Assembly (NCBI GenBank): GCA_040752895.1
Contig: JBFMHN010000002.1
Span: forward strand, 124,001 to 188,000
Direction of reading: 5' to 3'
From: Pseudomonadota bacterium
GTDB lineage: Bacteria; Pseudomonadota; Alphaproteobacteria; GCA-2746255
Length of the DNA: 64,000 bases
The notes below the pieces were generated by a model. It was given only the letters and a program-made list of their open reading frames with translations, did no database searches and had not been told where the DNA came from. Positions 1 through 12,208 of the stretch are shown here, in pieces (positions within the stretch are counted from its first letter, which is position 1; the number at the start of each line of letters is the position of its first letter). Both the position numbers and the translations under genes were made by a program.

Positions 1-640
1 CGCCGGCGTGCATGATGTCGGAGACCCGGAGCAGCTTGCGCCCAAGTTGTCCCCCGGGGTGCAGGACTTGAAATTCGTCGGCCGTAAACCCTTTCCGCTG
101 TAGCAACGCCACCGCCAGGGCATCGCCCAGCGCCAGCATCACCGTCGTCGACGTGGTCGGCGCCAACCCCAGCGGACACGCCTCCGGCGCCGCCGGCAAC
201 AGCAAGATCACGTCCGCCGCTTCGGCCAGGGCGCTTTTTAACCTGCCCGTCACCGCGATCAACGGAATCTTGTGCCGGCGCGTATAGGCGACGAGGGAAT
301 CAAGCTCAGGCGTTTCGCCGGAATTCGACAGCGCGAGCACGGCATCCCCGCGCGTGATCATGCCAAGGTCGCCGTGGCTGGCTTCCGCCGGATGGACGAA
401 GAAGGCGGGCGTGCCGGTCGAGGCGAAGGTGGCGGCGATCTTGCGGGCGACGTGGCCGCTTTTTCCCATCCCGGTGACGATGACGCGCCCGGTCACCGAC
501 TCGAGATGGGTCAGCGCGGCCGTGAATTCCTCGCCGAGGGAGGCTGCGAACCGCGCAATGCCCTCGGCTTCCATCTCAAACACCCGGCGCGCGGCCTCAA
601 GGTCGTCCGGGACACCGGCCGGTTTCGTCCTGGTTTTCAT
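1..640 (-). CDS. kdsD: Arabinose-5-phosphate isomerase KdsD, 3' end beyond the window
   Basis: Converts ribulose 5-phosphate to arabinose 5-phosphate, the first step to the KDO sugar of lipopolysaccharide; cytoplasmic. The 213 visible residues hold the whole SIS sugar-isomerase domain. Family landmarks are GMGKSGHVARKIAATFAS (57-74), HPAEASHGDLGM (83-94) and SNSGET (105-110). The frame leaves the window at DIMHAG, where the first of the two usual CBS domains starts, so about 110 residues are missing. The ATG at 640 has an AGAGGGG ribosome site just upstream. In many alphaproteobacteria kdsD sits beside rnd and leads into lptC-lptA-lptB-rpoN; rnd is here, and the rest would lie to the left (inference). 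Confidence 0.93.
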   Translation of the reverse strand, partial: MKTRTKPAGVPDDLEAARRVFEMEAEGIARFAASLGEEFTAALTHLESVTGRVIVTGMGKSGHVARKIAATFASTGTPAFFVHPAEASHGDLGMITRGDAVLALSNSGETPELDSLVAYTRRHKIPLIAVTGRLKSALAEAADVILLLPAAPEACPLGLAPTTSTTVMLALGDALAVALLQRKGFTADEFQVLHPGGQLGRKLLRVSDIMHAG

Positions 641-712
641 GGGCCCCTCTAGGCGCGAAGACCCCTTGAGTATGGGGCTCAGCCTACGAAAAATCAACGC
701 CGCGCAGTCTTG

Positions 713-1324
713 CTAGTGGTGGAAGATGTCCTCGTCCGCCCAGCCGATGAGGTCGAGCGCCGCCTGGTGGGGCAGAAAACGGAAGCAGGCCTCGGCCAGA
801 TCCAGCCGGCCTTCGCGGGTCAGCATGGCGAGCAGTTTTTCCCGAAGCCGATGCAGGTAGAGCACGTCGGCGGCCGCGTATTCGCGCTGCGCCTCGGTCA
901 GTTCCGCCGCCCCCCAGTCGGAAGACTGTTGCTGTTTCGATATCTCCACGTTCAAAAGTTCGCGGCAGAGGTCCTTCAAGCCGTGACGATCCGTATAGGT
1001 GCGGGCAAGGCGGGAGGCGATCTTCGTGCAAAAAACCGGCTCTGCGAAAACATCGAGATAACGCAGCAGCATGGCCAGGTCGAATCGGCCGAAATGAAAA
1101 ATCTTCGTCACTTTCTTGTTCGTCAGAACGGCTTTCAGATTGGGCGCCTTGTACAAACCCTTCTCAAACTGGACGAGATGGGCGTTGCCGTCCCCGGCGG
1201 AAAGCTGGACCAGGCAAAGCCGATCCCGATGGGGGTTGAGGCCGAGCGTTTCCGTGTCCACGGCGAGGAAATCACCGAAGTCGAGTCCGGCCGGCAGGTC
1301 GCCCTTATGCAGTTCGACGCTCAT
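713..1324 (-). CDS. rnd: Ribonuclease D-like 3'-5' exonuclease (short form)
   Basis: A 203-residue DEDDy-type 3'-5' exonuclease, expected to trim tRNA 3' ends or other RNAs in the cytoplasm. The first acidic pair is in AVDTET (Asp23, Glu25), a middle Asp lies in HFGRFDLAML, and the last motif is YAAADVLYL. E. coli RNase D has about 375 residues and C-terminal HRDC domains; this protein ends after the nuclease domain, the form commonly annotated as RNase D in alphaproteobacteria. It lies between kdsD and tRNA-Leu on the same strand, 72 bases upstream of the kdsD start. The ribosome site is weak. Substrate is not visible from sequence. Confidence 0.88.
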   Translation of the reverse strand: MSVELHKGDLPAGLDFGDFLAVDTETLGLNPHRDRLCLVQLSAGDGNAHLVQFEKGLYKAPNLKAVLTNKKVTKIFHFGRFDLAMLLRYLDVFAEPVFCTKIASRLARTYTDRHGLKDLCRELLNVEISKQQQSSDWGAAELTEAQREYAAADVLYLHRLREKLLAMLTREGRLDLAEACFRFLPHQAALDLIGWADEDIFHH

Positions 1325-1440
1325 TTCATCATCTTTCAGGCCCCTGTCTTTCGGGTCTTGCGGCCGGTTGCCTTGCCGCTCGCGGCGCTACGCCGGGGCA
1401 CGCATAAAAACAGAGAACACAAGTCGGAAACGTTTAAGGC

Positions 1441-1527
1441 TGGTGCCCAGGAGAAGACTCGAACTTCCACGACCTTGCGGCCACTAGCACCTGAAGCTAG
1501 CGCGTCTACCAATTCCGCCACCTGGGC
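1441..1527 (-). tRNA. tRNA-Leu (anticodon CAG)
   Basis: Class II tRNA of 87 bases including an encoded CCA. On the minus strand the acceptor arm GCCCAGG pairs with CCTGGGC, followed by discriminator A and CCA. The anticodon stem CTAGC/GCTAG encloses the loop TTCAGGT, giving anticodon CAG. The long variable arm is typical of tRNA-Leu, and the T loop reads TTCGAGT. A TATATA element lies about 40 bases upstream and may be its -10 box. Confidence 0.97.
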
Positions 1528-1644
1528 AGCGCTTGGCGCTTGCTGCCGTTGCCTTGGGTGTTCCTATATACTAGGTACGTAGCCGAAAAGAAACGCCGAG
1601 GCAAGAATCGCACCGCGGCCTTTCCCAAGCTAGAATGCGGACTT

Positions 1645-2607
1645 ATGACCAATCGTATCGTAACTATTTTTGGCGGATCGGGCTTTGTGGGGCGTCACCT
1701 CGTCCGGCGGCTGGCAAGCGAAGGCGCGCGCCTGCGCATCGCCGTTCGTGACCCGGAGGCGGCGGCGTTCTTGAGGCCACTCGGCGACGTCGGCCAAATC
1801 CTGCCGTGGCCGGCGAACGTCCGGGACGACGCCTCGGTCGCCGCGGCGGTGCGGGACACCGACGCCGTCATCAACCTCGCCGGCATCCTTTACGAGCGCG
1901 GCCGGCAAACGTTCCGCGCCGTTCACGTGGATGGGGCGCAGCGGATCGCCCGCGCGGCGAAGGAAGCCGGCGTCGGCACGCTCATCCACGTCTCGGCGAT
2001 CGGGGCGGACCTCGCATCGCCTTCCGCCTACGCCCGCACCAAGGCGGCCGGCGAGGCGGCCGTGCGCGAGGCGTTTCCCGAGGCCGTTTGTGTTCGGCCC
2101 AGCGTCGTCTTCGGGCCCGAGGATAATTTCTTCAATCTGTTCGCAAACCTTGCCCGGTTCGCGCCGGCGCTGCCCCTGATCGGCGGCGGCAAGACCCGCT
2201 TGCAGCCGGTCTATGTCTGCGACGTCGCCCTGGCGATCTGCCGCGCGCTTTCGGGCCACGCCGGCGAGACCTTCGAGTTGGGCGGGCCTGTCGTCTATAC
2301 CTTCCGCGAGCTGCTCGAACGCACCCTGGCGGAGACCGGTCGCCGTCGACTGCTCGTGCCGGTGCCTTTCCGGGTGGCGCGCCTTGAAGCTTTTTTCCTT
2401 GAGCTCTTGCCGAAACCGTTGCTCACCCGCGACCAAGTGCGCCTGCTCGAGCGCGACAACGTCGTTTCGCCCACCGCCAAGACGCTGGCGGATTTGGGCA
2501 TCGCGCCGACGCCGGTCGAGGTGGTCCTGCCAAGCTACCTCGCCCGCTTCCGCCCCGGTGGGCAGAAGCGGGAACGGTGGTCGCCCGACGGCGACAGCCC
2601 GGCTTAA
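1645..2607 (+). CDS. NDUFA9-like NAD(P)-binding epimerase/dehydratase family protein
   Basis: Extended SDR-fold protein of 320 residues. The Rossmann motif GGSGFVG lies at residues 9-15, and a YxxxK pair (YARTK) follows near residue 130. The overall pattern matches the bacterial relatives of the complex I accessory subunit NDUFA9, which bind NADPH structurally; catalysis is not established. The start at 1645 is preferred because the Rossmann strand begins five residues later; the longer open frame from 1540 would begin inside the tRNA promoter. Its stop overlaps the uppP stop on the other strand in the four bases TTAA. Confidence 0.85.
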   Translation: MTNRIVTIFGGSGFVGRHLVRRLASEGARLRIAVRDPEAAAFLRPLGDVGQILPWPANVRDDASVAAAVRDTDAVINLAGILYERGRQTFRAVHVDGAQRIARAAKEAGVGTLIHVSAIGADLASPSAYARTKAAGEAAVREAFPEAVCVRPSVVFGPEDNFFNLFANLARFAPALPLIGGGKTRLQPVYVCDVALAICRALSGHAGETFELGGPVVYTFRELLERTLAETGRRRLLVPVPFRVARLEAFFLELLPKPLLTRDQVRLLERDNVVSPTAKTLADLGIAPTPVEVVLPSYLARFRPGGQKRERWSPDGDSPA

Positions 2608-3449
2608 AACCACCCGCTCGGCAGCACGCCGAAATAAACGAAGGCCACCAGGCCCGCCCCCAGAACGACGCGGTACAGCACGAAAGGGGTGAAGGTGGCG
2701 TGGCGCAACCACGCCATCATCAAGGCGATGGCGGCGAGGGCCGAAAAGAAGGCAAGACCGGCGGCAAGAAACGCATCCCGGGTAAGCTCGGCGTTCCCCA
2801 TTTCATAAAGACGGATGCCCTCGAGCGTGCCGGCAGCAAGGATCGCCGGAATGGCGAGCAAGAGCGAAAACCGCGCCGCCTCCTCTCGCTCGAAACCAAG
2901 CATGCGTCCCGCCGTCATCGTCACGCCGGAACGGCTTGTGCCGGGAATGAGCGCGCAAATTTGCGCCAGCCCAATGACCAGCGCGCCGCCGAAGGTCATG
3001 TGTTCGACGCGGCGAACGCGCAGGCCGAAGCGGTCGGCCAAGTAAAGCAGCACACCGAAGCCGAGCGTCGCCCAGCCGATGACCAGCGGATCGCGCAGAC
3101 GCTCGGCGTGATCGATCAGGAAATATCCCGTCGCCATCACCGGCAAGGTGGCGAGCACGATCTGGAGGCCGAGTCTCGCACCGGCGTTGACCGCGCCGCC
3201 GAGGGCGCTGCCCAAGCCCTTTGCCATGCGCCAAACGTCCCGCCAGAAATAGACGAGCACGGCGGCCAGGGTGCCGACATGCAGGGCGACGTCCATCAGG
3301 AGGCCCTGGTCCTGCCAGTGGAGTCCCATCGAGGTCAGGATCAGATGCGCCTGCGAACTGATGGGAAGGAATTCGGTGACGCCTTGGATGAGGGCAAGGA
3401 CGGCGATGTGCAAGAGCGGCAAGCGGACAACTCCCGACGGTGAGGACAT
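2604..3449 (-). CDS. uppP: Undecaprenyl-diphosphatase (BacA/UppP)
   Basis: Membrane enzyme that dephosphorylates undecaprenyl diphosphate to recycle the lipid carrier for peptidoglycan and O-antigen. About 281 residues, nearly all hydrophobic, consistent with eight membrane segments. Both active-site motifs are present: GVTEFLPISSQAHL near the N-terminus and PGTSRSGVT in the middle. The start is uncertain. The ATG at 3449 is used here; a TTG at 3476 extends it by nine residues, and a TTG at 3422 has a better-placed GGGAG site and would begin MPLLHIAVLAL. The gene is transcribed away from gltD, with the AT-rich 3.5-3.7 kb region between them. Confidence 0.92.
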   Translation of the reverse strand: MSSPSGVVRLPLLHIAVLALIQGVTEFLPISSQAHLILTSMGLHWQDQGLLMDVALHVGTLAAVLVYFWRDVWRMAKGLGSALGGAVNAGARLGLQIVLATLPVMATGYFLIDHAERLRDPLVIGWATLGFGVLLYLADRFGLRVRRVEHMTFGGALVIGLAQICALIPGTSRSGVTMTAGRMLGFEREEAARFSLLLAIPAILAAGTLEGIRLYEMGNAELTRDAFLAAGLAFFSALAAIALMMAWLRHATFTPFVLYRVVLGAGLVAFVYFGVLPSGWF

Positions 3450-3491
3450 GCAGCATGCCGTATCTGCCCCCGTCAAGACACGTGAAAAATT

Positions 3492-3520
3492 TTGACAGTA
3501 AATTACATTTATTTCAATAT
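3492..3520 (+). promoter_or_regulatory. Candidate sigma70-type promoter upstream of gltD (distal)
   Basis: A perfect TTGACA (3492-3497) is followed after 17 bases by CAATAT (3515-3520). It sits in a strikingly AT-rich block in an otherwise GC-rich region. The -35 is strong and the -10 only partly matches, so its strength is uncertain. Confidence 0.45.
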
Positions 3521-3538
3521 GTTACAATAAATAGTACC

Positions 3539-3552
3539 GTTAGTTTACTAAC
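3539..3552. promoter_or_regulatory. Perfect 14-bp palindrome in the gltD control region
   Basis: GTTAGTTTACTAAC has six-base arms around a TT centre. It lies 19 bases downstream of the distal -10 candidate and 76 bases upstream of the proximal -35. A palindrome here is placed like an operator, but no regulator can be named. Confidence 0.35.
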
Positions 3553-3627
3553 ATCCTCGGTTGCCGCTTTGATTTTCTAGAGGTTTGATGATTTAAAGAT
3601 GGAATCCATTGCATTAGGTAAACCTTA

Positions 3628-3655
3628 TTGACACAATTCGATGGTATTATATGGT
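3628..3655 (+). promoter_or_regulatory. Candidate promoter upstream of gltD (proximal)
   Basis: TTGACA (3628-3633), a 16-base spacer, then TATGGT (3650-3655). It would start transcription around 3662, about 70 bases before the chosen gltD start, just ahead of the GC-rich hairpin at 3671-3696. Confidence 0.5.
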
Positions 3656-3670
3656 ATGCCAATAAAAATA

Positions 3671-3696
3671 GCCCCGCGGGAGACGCAAGGCGGGGC
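3671..3696. other. GC-rich hairpin in the gltD leader
   Basis: GCCCCGC (3671-3677) and GCGGGGC (3690-3696) form a perfect 7-bp stem with a 12-base loop. On the minus strand the stem is followed by TATTTTTATT, the layout of a Rho-independent terminator. It could therefore block antisense transcription from entering the control region and uppP, or act as leader structure for gltD. Confidence 0.45.
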
Positions 3697-3730
3697 CATC
3701 AACATATCGGGACTAGGACCAAGTCGCATC

Positions 3731-5185
3731 ATGGTAAACCGCATGCTGAAATTTCGGGACATCGCCCAGCGCATGCCCGTGAAGCGGGAAGCCGATGCCC
3801 GGCGCCAGGACTTCGATGAAATCTTCGGCGAATACGATCCCGCCGCCGCCGCCGAGCAAGCCGGTCGCTGCTCGCAATGCGGGATTCCGTTCTGCCAGAT
3901 TCATTGCCCGGTCTCGAACAACATTCCGGACTGGTTGAGACTCACCGCCGAGGGCCGTATCGAGGAAGCCTACGAGGTTTCCGCCGCGACCAACAACCTG
4001 CCCGAAATCTGCGGCCGCATCTGCCCGCAGGACCGGCTGTGCGAAGGCAATTGCGTCATCGAGAAGGGGTTCGATTCGGTCACCATCGGCTCGGTCGAAA
4101 AATACATCACGGACACCGCCTTCGAGAGGGGCCTCGTCAAGCCGCCCGCCCCGCGACGGGAGCTTGAACAATCCGTCGGCGTCATTGGCGGCGGACCGGC
4201 CGGCCTTGCCGCCGCCGAGCAGCTCCGCCGCAAGGGCTACCAGGTGCACGTTTACGACCGCTACGATCGGATCGGCGGCTTGCTCGTCTACGGCATCCCG
4301 AACTTCAAGCTTGAGAAGTGGGTCGTCGAGCGGCGCGTCAAGCTGCTGACGGAAGGCAACGTGCGCTTCCATCCGAATTTCGAGGTCGGCCGCGACGCCA
4401 GCCTGCCCGAACTTCAGGAGCGGCACGACGCCGTCCTGATCGCGACCGGTGTTTACAAGGCGCGCGACATCAAGATTCCGGGCTCCGGCCTCGGCAACGT
4501 CATCCAGGCCCTCGACTATCTGATCGCCAGCAACCGCAAGGGGCTGGGAGACGACGTGCCGGAATTCGACAGCGGCGCGCTGGACGCCAGCGGCAAGAAC
4601 ATCGTCGTGGTCGGCGGCGGCGACACGGCGATGGACTGCGTGCGCACCGCCGTTCGCCAGGGCGCGAAGTCCGTCAAATGCCTTTACCGGCGCGACCGCG
4701 CGAACATGCCCGGTTCCCAGCGCGAGGTCCGCCACGCCGAGGAAGAAGGCGTCGAGTTCATCTGGCTTTCCGCGCCGGAGGCGTTTCTGGGCGACGGCGC
4801 CGTTTCCGGCGTACGAACGCTGCGGATGCATCTCGGCGATGCGGACGCGACCGGACGCCAGACCCCGCAGCCGATTTCCGGCTCCCACTTCACGCTGGAA
4901 GCCGACGTGGTCATCAAGGCGCTCGGCTTCGACCCGGAGGAAGTGCCAACGCTTTTCAGCGTGCCGGAACTGGAGGTCAGCCGCTGGGGAACGATCAAGA
5001 TCGACTTCCGCACGATGATGACGAATCTCGACGGCGTCTTCGCCGCCGGCGACATTGTACGGGGTGCCTCGCTCGTCGTTTGGGGAATCCGGGATGGGCG
5101 TGACGCCGCCGAGAACATCGACGCCTACTTTCGGGCGAGGATGAAAAAAAAGCACCCGGCGAAAGAGCTCGCCGTCGCTTCGTAA
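3731..5185 (+). CDS. gltD: Glutamate synthase (NADPH) small subunit
   Basis: Small subunit of GOGAT, 484 residues. It passes electrons from NADPH through FAD and [4Fe-4S] clusters to GltB to make glutamate from glutamine and 2-oxoglutarate. The N-terminal cluster ligands are Cys47, Cys50, Cys55 and Cys59, followed by a second set around CGRICPQDRLCEGNC. The FAD-binding loop is GVIGGGPAGLAAAEQL and the NADPH-binding loop VVVGGGDTAMDCVR. The start at 3731 (MVNRMLKF) matches my recollection of alphaproteobacterial GltD N-termini. The open frame extends back to 3641, but those residues overlap the leader hairpin. gltB follows after 24 bases; this order, gltD first, differs from E. coli gltB-gltD. 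Confidence 0.95.
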   Translation: MVNRMLKFRDIAQRMPVKREADARRQDFDEIFGEYDPAAAAEQAGRCSQCGIPFCQIHCPVSNNIPDWLRLTAEGRIEEAYEVSAATNNLPEICGRICPQDRLCEGNCVIEKGFDSVTIGSVEKYITDTAFERGLVKPPAPRRELEQSVGVIGGGPAGLAAAEQLRRKGYQVHVYDRYDRIGGLLVYGIPNFKLEKWVVERRVKLLTEGNVRFHPNFEVGRDASLPELQERHDAVLIATGVYKARDIKIPGSGLGNVIQALDYLIASNRKGLGDDVPEFDSGALDASGKNIVVVGGGDTAMDCVRTAVRQGAKSVKCLYRRDRANMPGSQREVRHAEEEGVEFIWLSAPEAFLGDGAVSGVRTLRMHLGDADATGRQTPQPISGSHFTLEADVVIKALGFDPEEVPTLFSVPELEVSRWGTIKIDFRTMMTNLDGVFAAGDIVRGASLVVWGIRDGRDAAENIDAYFRARMKKKHPAKELAVAS

Positions 5186-5209
5186 AAAAAAGATAAAGGC
5201 AGGCAAGAC

Positions 5210-9742
<4,533 letters not shown>

Positions 9743-9794
9743 GGCCTTCTTCCTTGGCTACCCATTGGTGGCCGGCTTGCGATAGAGTTTTGCC

Positions 9795-10463
9795 ATGCGG
9801 ACCCTCTACCACCTCTGGCTTTCGCCTTTTTCGCGGAAGGTACGGATCGCGCTGGCCGAAAAGCAACTCGCCTTCGGGATGCAGATCGAGCGGGTATGGG
9901 AGCGCCGCCGCGCCTTCCTCGCCATGAACCCGGCCGGCCAGGTCCCGGTTCTGGTCGAAGAGGACGGGACGGCACTCGCCGACAGCGACGCCATCTGCGA
10001 ATATTTGGATGAAGCCTACCCCGAGCCGCCGCTGCTTGGCGAAACACCGCTGGGCCGCGCCGAGGTGCGAAGGTTGGCGGCCTGGTTCGATACGAAGTTC
10101 AACCGCGAGGTCACGGCGAACCTGGTCGGCGAGAAGGTGCTCAAGCGATTCCTGGGCTTGGGCGAGCCGGACTCGGGTGCGCTGCGCGCGGGGCACACGA
10201 ACATCCACTACCACCTCGACTATATCGGCTATCTGACGGAACGGCGGGAATGGCTGGCCGGCGAACGTTTCTCGCTGGCCGACATGGCCGCCGCCGCCCA
10301 TCTTTCGGTCGTCGACTACCTGGGCGACGTACCGTGGGGGGAACATGCGACGGCGAAGAATTGGTACGCGCGGGTAAAATCGCGACCTTCCTTCCGGCCC
10401 CTGCTCGCCGACCACATCCCCGGCATAACGCCGCCCAAGCACTACGCCGATCCGGATTTCTGA
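9795..10463 (+). CDS. Glutathione S-transferase family protein
   Basis: Cytoplasmic protein of 222 residues with the GST fold: a thioredoxin-like N-terminal domain (1-80) with the active-site strand LSPFSRKVRIAL, the cis-proline stretch GQVPVLVEEDG and the glutathione-binding SDAICEYL, then an all-helical C-terminal domain with the helix-capping motif FSLADMAAAAH. The substrate is unknown. It starts 52 bases after gltB, and the SDR gene follows within 8 bases, so those two are probably co-transcribed. Confidence 0.9.
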   Translation: MRTLYHLWLSPFSRKVRIALAEKQLAFGMQIERVWERRRAFLAMNPAGQVPVLVEEDGTALADSDAICEYLDEAYPEPPLLGETPLGRAEVRRLAAWFDTKFNREVTANLVGEKVLKRFLGLGEPDSGALRAGHTNIHYHLDYIGYLTERREWLAGERFSLADMAAAAHLSVVDYLGDVPWGEHATAKNWYARVKSRPSFRPLLADHIPGITPPKHYADPDF

Positions 10464-10470
10464 CCCCGCC

Positions 10471-11376
10471 ATGACGCAATCGGAAACCGCGCTCCCACCG
10501 GCCGGGCGGCTTTTCTGTTTCGGCCTCGGCGCCAGCGCAATGGCCTTGATCGAACGCCTGAAGGGAAAGGGCTGGCATTTCGGCGGCACCGTGCGGAAGG
10601 AAGCAAAACGCGCCGCACTTGCCGCCGCCGGCGTGGACGCCGCGCTCTTCGATTCCGAGCGTGCCGTCGAAGCGGCGGCGGAACGCCTTGCCGGAACGAC
10701 GCATCTTCTTTCCTCCGTGCCACCGGATGCGGAGGGCGATCCCGTCCTGCGCCACCACCGGCACGCGGTACAAGCGATGCGAGGCCTGCGCTGGGTGGGC
10801 TACCTCTCGACGACCGGCGTCTATGGCGACCGCGGCGGCGGCTGGGTGGACGAGGGGTCCGAGCTTCGCCCGACGGGGCGGCGGGGCCGATTGCGGGTCG
10901 CGGCGGAACGGGCCTGGCTCGAACTCCAGGAAACGGCCGGGGTGCCGGTTCACATCTTTCGCCTGGCCGGCATCTACGGGCCTTCCCGCAACCCGTTGGC
11001 GGCCGTTCGCGAAGGCCGGGCACAGCGTGTCGGAAAGCCCGGCCAGGTCTTTTCGCGCATCCACGTCGAAGACATCGCGGAAACCCTTCTCCGTTCGATA
11101 GCCGCGCCGAAGCCCGGGCGTATATATAATGTCTGCGACGATCGGCCGGCCCCGCCGGAAGAGGTCATCGCCTTCGCGGCATCGCTGCTCGGCGTTCCCG
11201 CCCCGCCCCTTGTCACCTTCGAGGAGGCCCGGCTTTCCGACATGGCGCGCAGCTTCTACGCCGACAACAAACGCGTGCGTAACGACCGCATCAAGCGGGA
11301 GCTTGGCGTCACGCTTCGCTACCCGGACTATGAGGCGGGCCTGCGCGCCCTGTTCGCGGAACTACGCCTTAAGTGA
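10471..11376 (+). CDS. SDR-fold NAD(P)-dependent oxidoreductase, YeeZ-like
   Basis: Atypical extended SDR of 301 residues. A glycine-rich start, FCFGLGASAMALIERL, replaces the usual GxxGxxG; STTGVYGDRGGGWVDE and RLAGIYGPSRNPL follow, as in YeeZ-type nucleoside-diphosphate-sugar epimerase relatives. Catalytic activity is unproven for this group. It lies 7 bases after the GST gene and its 3' end overlaps the convergent hydrolase gene by 15 bases. Confidence 0.82.
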   Translation: MTQSETALPPAGRLFCFGLGASAMALIERLKGKGWHFGGTVRKEAKRAALAAAGVDAALFDSERAVEAAAERLAGTTHLLSSVPPDAEGDPVLRHHRHAVQAMRGLRWVGYLSTTGVYGDRGGGWVDEGSELRPTGRRGRLRVAAERAWLELQETAGVPVHIFRLAGIYGPSRNPLAAVREGRAQRVGKPGQVFSRIHVEDIAETLLRSIAAPKPGRIYNVCDDRPAPPEEVIAFAASLLGVPAPPLVTFEEARLSDMARSFYADNKRVRNDRIKRELGVTLRYPDYEAGLRALFAELRLK

Positions 11377-12129
11377 ATCCAGAAGGCCGGCAAGTGTACG
11401 CTCAAGCCTGCACAGATCCTTTGGTTCGGAGAGGCGGTGATCGCCCGTCTTTACAAGGGTAACCTCGGCGTCCTTCGATTCGAGGCAATCGAGCAGGCGG
11501 AGCGCGGTTTGCCACGGCACGTCGGCGTCCGCCATGCCGTGCACGAGCCGCACCGGACAGGCCAGCGGGATCCTATGCCGGAGCAGGAGATGCGCCCGTC
11601 CCTCCTCGATCAGCCGCCGCGTGATCCGCGTCACCGTCTCCGGGTAGTCGCCGGGCGGCGGCACGAAGCCGTCCCGCGCCATGGCCTCGCGCTCGGCCGC
11701 GGTCAGCCGTTGCCAGATAAGGTCTTCCGTGAAGTCGGGCGCCGCCGCGATCCCCAGAAGGCCCGCCACGCGTTGCGGCCGCGCCAGGGCAACCAGGAGC
11801 GCGATCCAGCCGCCCATGCTGGAACCGACCAGCACCTGCGGCCCTTCCGTGCAGGCGTCGAAAACGCCAAGCGCGTCTTCCGCCCAGCCGCCGATGGTGC
11901 CGTCCGCAAAGACGCCCGACGACCGCCCATGCCCTTGGTAGTCGAAGCGAAGGTAGGCTTGCCCGCGGGCTTCGCAGAAGGCTTCGAGCGCCGCCGCCTT
12001 GGTGCCCGACATGTCCGAACCGAAGCCGCCGCAAAAAACGACGCCGGGCGTTTTGCCCGGCGTGCGCCGATAGGCGATTGTCGCGCCGCCTTCGCGTGGT
12101 AAAGTCCCTGGCTCCGCCGTCGTCGGCAT
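11362..12129 (-). CDS. Alpha/beta hydrolase
   Basis: Cytoplasmic hydrolase of 255 residues. The nucleophile elbow is VGSSMGGW (GxSxG), the oxyanion region FCGGFGSDMSG, an acid follows near VHGMADADVPW and the catalytic His is in KTGDHRLSEP. FDYQGHGRSSG resembles acyl-ester or peptide hydrolases. The start at 12129 is chosen because GGGAAGGAAGCG directly precedes it; open frame continues upstream to 12210 and beyond, but that part overlaps the divergent glycosyltransferase start. Substrate unknown. Confidence 0.85.
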   Translation of the reverse strand: MPTTAEPGTLPREGGATIAYRRTPGKTPGVVFCGGFGSDMSGTKAAALEAFCEARGQAYLRFDYQGHGRSSGVFADGTIGGWAEDALGVFDACTEGPQVLVGSSMGGWIALLVALARPQRVAGLLGIAAAPDFTEDLIWQRLTAAEREAMARDGFVPPPGDYPETVTRITRRLIEEGRAHLLLRHRIPLACPVRLVHGMADADVPWQTALRLLDCLESKDAEVTLVKTGDHRLSEPKDLCRLERTLAGLLDSLKA

Positions 12130-12208
12130 CGCTTCCTTCCCAACCGTTGCCCGAAACGTCCGGAGAGTAAGAAGCCGCTTCGCGGATTGTCCGTCAAGGA
12201 GATCGAAC

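Noticed and set aside
1540-1644. A longer N-terminus for the NDUFA9-like epimerase
   Set aside because: It would begin in the tRNA-Leu promoter region and add about 35 residues not found before the Rossmann strand in this family.
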